Positions 5,467 to 7,315 of a stretch of 7,315 nt of DNA are shown in pieces. Source of the stretch: an uncultured Parasphingopyxis sp. (lineage in GTDB: Bacteria; Pseudomonadota; Alphaproteobacteria; Sphingomonadales; Sphingomonadaceae); the NCBI GenBank assembly GCA_905479515.1, contig CAJQMX010000129.1, positions 1 through 7,315 on the forward strand. The letters run 5' to 3'. Position 1 is the stretch's first letter; the number at the start of each line of letters is the position of its first letter. A program made the translations under genes and the position numbers. The notes beneath the pieces were generated by a model. It did no database searches and was not told where the DNA came from. It saw only the letters and a list, made by a program, of their open reading frames with translations.

Positions 5467-5562
5467 TTACAGCCAGCTTTCGGTCAGCTTGATTGCACCG
5501 GTCTCGCCCTCGATGGTCTTACCGATCAGCGCTTTGACAACGGACGGGGCGCTGGGCCCCCT
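5467..5562 (-). pseudogene. Possible C-terminal remnant of an unidentified gene
   Basis: Between TAG (5565-5563) and TAA (5469-5467) one minus-strand frame reads APSVVKALIGKTIEGETG, then AIKLTESWL and stop. The codons are mostly G/C-ending and the sequence reads like a real protein terminus, but there is no start codon with an SD. The piece is 31 codons, so if it is coding it is the tail of a gene that has lost its front. It lies downstream of the kinase-esterase pair on the same strand and might once have been the next gene. I do not recognise the family, and chance remains possible. Confidence 0.22.
5546..5560 (-). terminator. Weak GC-rich hairpin after the esterase gene
   Basis: GGGGC (5546-5550) and GCCCC (5556-5560) pair around GCTGG, 17 bases beyond the esterase stop in the direction of transcription. 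There is no U-run, so an intrinsic terminator is only a possibility. Confidence 0.2.
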
Positions 5563-5576
5563 CTAAGTTCATTTAG

Positions 5577-6512
5577 TTAGCTGCGGCTATCGAGGAAAGC
5601 TTTCATTGATCGCATTGCATATTCTGATTCCGGCAGGTCCGGCGCGAGAATTGGAAAAGAATGAAACATTCCTTTGTAGACCTCCAGGGCCGATTCTGCG
5701 TTGGCCGTCTTTAGCTTTTCATGAAGACGCCGGCTATCGGACAACAGGATTTCGCATGACCCGCATAAAATAAGACACGGCGGGTAAGCATGATCATAGT
5801 CGGCAAAGAGGGGCGAGGCGTCGGGGCTGTCGAGCCGGTTGCCCGCATAAGCTTGTGCACAGACACGCAAGCCGGGTTCGTATTGCAGAATGGGATCGTG
5901 CTCAGCCATCGCCGTTCGGCTTTCGCCGCGATTAGCGAGATCAGTCCAGGGTGAAATCAGGATCAGCGAGCGCGGCTGGAAGTCTTGTCCGCCCAAGTCA
6001 TTAACGGCGCTCAGGGCGAGACCGCCGCCGGCCGATTCCCCGATCAGGCTGGCGCCGGAAAATCGTTGCAACACGTCTTTCATCGCCGCCGCGGTTAAGC
6101 GGACCGTTAAGTGACACGCCGAAAAAGGCGCGAGCGGGTAGTCCAGAGAGACCAGCGGCCGTCCAATCGCAGCGGCAAGAGGAATGGAGGCGAACAGGCT
6201 GGAGCGGGCCGAATAGCAGGTATAGCCGCCGCCATGCAGATATATCGCGGGTGTGGCGGTCTGATTTACTGTTTCGGGCGCAATGACCAAAGCGCGCAAA
6301 GGGCCGGCGCCTATTTCGGTGATCCGGGCGTTATGATATTGCCGTGCTTTTTCGCACGCCGGGCGCATTCGTTCCTCGACCATGTCCTGCACGGCGCGCC
6401 ATTCGTCTGCAGAACCGTTCAGCGGAAGCTGCGATCTGTCTTCGAAGGGCGGCAGGGCGTCAAGGAAAGCCTGCGCTTGTTTCGAGATCGAATTATCTTG
6501 TGGCCGGTCCAT
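5577..6512 (-). CDS. Alpha/beta hydrolase, HSL (type IV) esterase/lipase family
   Basis: This 311-residue hydrolase of the Abhydrolase_3/HSL family probably cleaves small carboxylic esters or lactones in the cytoplasm; no signal peptide is seen. Visible motifs: the oxyanion-hole HGGGY (93-97), DYPLAP (124-129, the family's DYRLAP), the nucleophile elbow GESAGG (158-163, S160), SPWTDL (187-192), SPLFAD (233-238) and the histidine in GMFHSFPIL (H284). Where classical members have the catalytic Asp in a DPLRD motif, this one reads SCEILLSDS (252-260). The acid may therefore be E254 rather than Asp, with D259 close by. The length is normal. It starts 17 bases after the kinase stop, without a strong SD, and is probably co-transcribed with the kinase. 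A role in the same sugar or polyol pathway (deacylation or lactone opening) is inference from the neighbourhood. Confidence 0.88.
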   Translation of the reverse strand: MDRPQDNSISKQAQAFLDALPPFEDRSQLPLNGSADEWRAVQDMVEERMRPACEKARQYHNARITEIGAGPLRALVIAPETVNQTATPAIYLHGGGYTCYSARSSLFASIPLAAAIGRPLVSLDYPLAPFSACHLTVRLTAAAMKDVLQRFSGASLIGESAGGGLALSAVNDLGGQDFQPRSLILISPWTDLANRGESRTAMAEHDPILQYEPGLRVCAQAYAGNRLDSPDASPLFADYDHAYPPCLILCGSCEILLSDSRRLHEKLKTANAESALEVYKGMFHSFPILAPDLPESEYAMRSMKAFLDSRS

Positions 6513-6529
6513 TTAAAAACACGCCAACT

Positions 6530-7315
6530 TCATAACGATCCGATCGTTCTCAGCGCGCCATAAGCCGATTTGTAACGCTCGAAATAAGGGTGGTAGGCTT
6601 CATGAGCGGATGGGTTTGGTTCGATGGTGGATTTAAAACGCACCATGTTTTCAGCAGCCTCATCCAGTCCGTCATAGTGGCCGGCGCCGATGGCCCCGAA
6701 CATGGCGCTGCCGAGCGCAGGGGCGCACGCCGCCGCGGCGAGCTTGACCGGGCTTCCGATGATGTCGGCGTGAATTTGCGTCCATACCGGCGAGCGCGTG
6801 ACCCCGCCGCAGGCTACGACGTTTTCAATGGGCACGCCGTTATCCGACATTGTTTCGATGATAAGGCGAGCGCCATAGGCGATGCTTTCGAGCAACGCCC
6901 TGAAGAGGTGTCCGCGCGTGTGCGTTAAGGAAAGACCTGTGAAAGCGCCCCGGGACGCGGCGTCTGTGTAGGGAGTGCGGTTTCCCTGAAAATGATCCTG
7001 CGCTGTCACGCCGTCACAGCCGGGCGGCGCAGAGAGCGCCTCTTCGTCCAGCTCGTGATAGGACGCGTCAGGCGCGAGGGTGCGGCGGAACCAGTTGATG
7101 ACCGAGCCGGTGGAGGTCTGACCGCCTTCGACAACGCTCGAACCGCGGCGCAGGACGTCTGAATAAGCGCCCCACATGCCCTTTGCATATAGGGGCTTGT
7201 CGGTGACGCCGAGATGCAAGTGCGATGAGCCCGTCACCAGCGCCAGATCGCCCGGCCGGATGACGCCCATGCCGGCCATGGCGATGAAAGCGTCGGCGCC
7301 GCCCTGCACAACGGG
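6530..7315 (-). CDS. FGGY-family carbohydrate kinase, C-terminal part (cut by window edge)
   Basis: This is the C-terminal 261 residues of an ATP-dependent sugar or polyol kinase; the N-terminal half lies beyond 7315. The frame is open to the edge (PVVQGGADAF...), so the GTG near 7309 is an internal valine and not a start. Visible features are the ATP-site segment LVTGSSHLHLG, the second FGGY signature GGVTRSPVWTQIHADIIGSPV, and the following alanine/glycine-rich helix CAPALGSAMFGAIGAG. Family members phosphorylate xylulose, ribulose, glycerol, erythritol and similar compounds. The SSHLH form resembles the ribulokinase/polyol-kinase side of the family, but the substrate cannot be read from this half. 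It is followed after 17 bases by the esterase. Confidence 0.92.
   Translation of the reverse strand, partial: PVVQGGADAFIAMAGMGVIRPGDLALVTGSSHLHLGVTDKPLYAKGMWGAYSDVLRRGSSVVEGGQTSTGSVINWFRRTLAPDASYHELDEEALSAPPGCDGVTAQDHFQGNRTPYTDAASRGAFTGLSLTHTRGHLFRALLESIAYGARLIIETMSDNGVPIENVVACGGVTRSPVWTQIHADIIGSPVKLAAAACAPALGSAMFGAIGAGHYDGLDEAAENMVRFKSTIEPNPSAHEAYHPYFERYKSAYGALRTIGSL

Larger units (their letters stand above)
5261..5576. other. Gene-poor spacer between the IS and the esterase gene
   Basis: About 315 bases have no intact gene on either strand. The frames open on the plus strand (5159-5566 and 5347-5580) cross the IS boundary or look like chance. Seen here: TTCGCGAA (5283-5290), an 8-base palindrome within the word TGCTTCGCG (5280-5288) that also occurs on the other side of the IS (3860-3868); CCGCCTGGCGG (5393-5403); a possible gene remnant (5467-5562); CAACGGACG repeated at 5453-5461 and 5537-5545; and a GC-rich hairpin (5546-5560). 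The boundary between mobile and chromosomal DNA may lie here, but no tRNA or recognisable attachment site is visible. Confidence 0.5.

Noticed and set aside
7007..7309. GTG at 7309 as a start of the kinase
   Set aside because: The frame stays open and family-like upstream (PVVQGGADAF), so this codon is internal and the gene is cut by the window.
1..7315. CRISPR array, tRNA, rRNA, replication origin or type IV secretion genes
   Set aside because: No regularly spaced repeats, cloverleaf, iteron-Rep arrangement or VirB/Trw channel proteins are visible in either strand.

Overview
The window looks like a junction between a mobilisation (conjugation) module and ordinary chromosomal metabolism, with an insertion sequence sitting at or near the boundary. 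All well-supported genes read on the minus strand. The GC-rich coding style and the protein types (compact MobF relaxase, IS1111-type transposase, FGGY kinase followed by an HSL-type esterase) suggest an alphaproteobacterium, perhaps of the Hyphomicrobiales. That placement is inference; there is no rRNA or other phylogenetic marker.

Region 1 (about 1-3870) is a tight operon read right to left. It holds an excisionase/AlpA-like helix-turn-helix protein (3715-3443), a ribbon-helix-helix accessory protein (best start GTG at 3446), a VirD4/TrwB-type coupling ATPase (3121-1331) and a MobF/TrwC-type relaxase (1331-198). Adjacent genes overlap by 4, 8 and 1 bases, so translational coupling is likely. 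The last three genes have the order of trwA-trwB-trwC of plasmid R388, but the relaxase has only 377 residues and lacks the helicase half usual in the family. A 61-codon ORF of unknown function follows. The non-coding stretch 3716-3874 holds a hairpin over the first ribosome binding site, tandem 9-bp repeats, a palindrome over a possible -35 box and a 10-bp-arm inverted repeat. It is the best candidate for the origin of transfer and operon control region. No type IV secretion genes are in view.

Region 2 (about 3875-5260) is a complete-looking IS110-family element of the IS1111 group. It has a DEDD transposase of 344 residues, perfect 14-bp subterminal inverted repeats (3876-3889 and 5241-5254), CATC on both sides, and about 250 bases of non-coding DNA downstream of the transposase, where IS1111 elements encode their guide (bridge/seek) RNA. 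A 10-base word in that region also occurs in the target flank next to the element end, so it may be a target guide. The same word also occurs once by chance elsewhere in the window, so this needs a structural test.

Region 3 (about 5261-7315) starts with some 315 bases without an intact gene, containing a possible C-terminal gene remnant. It continues with an alpha/beta hydrolase of the HSL family (6512-5577), which lies 17 bases downstream of an FGGY carbohydrate kinase cut by the window edge (7315-6530). These two probably form a carbohydrate-related operon unconnected with the mobilisation genes.
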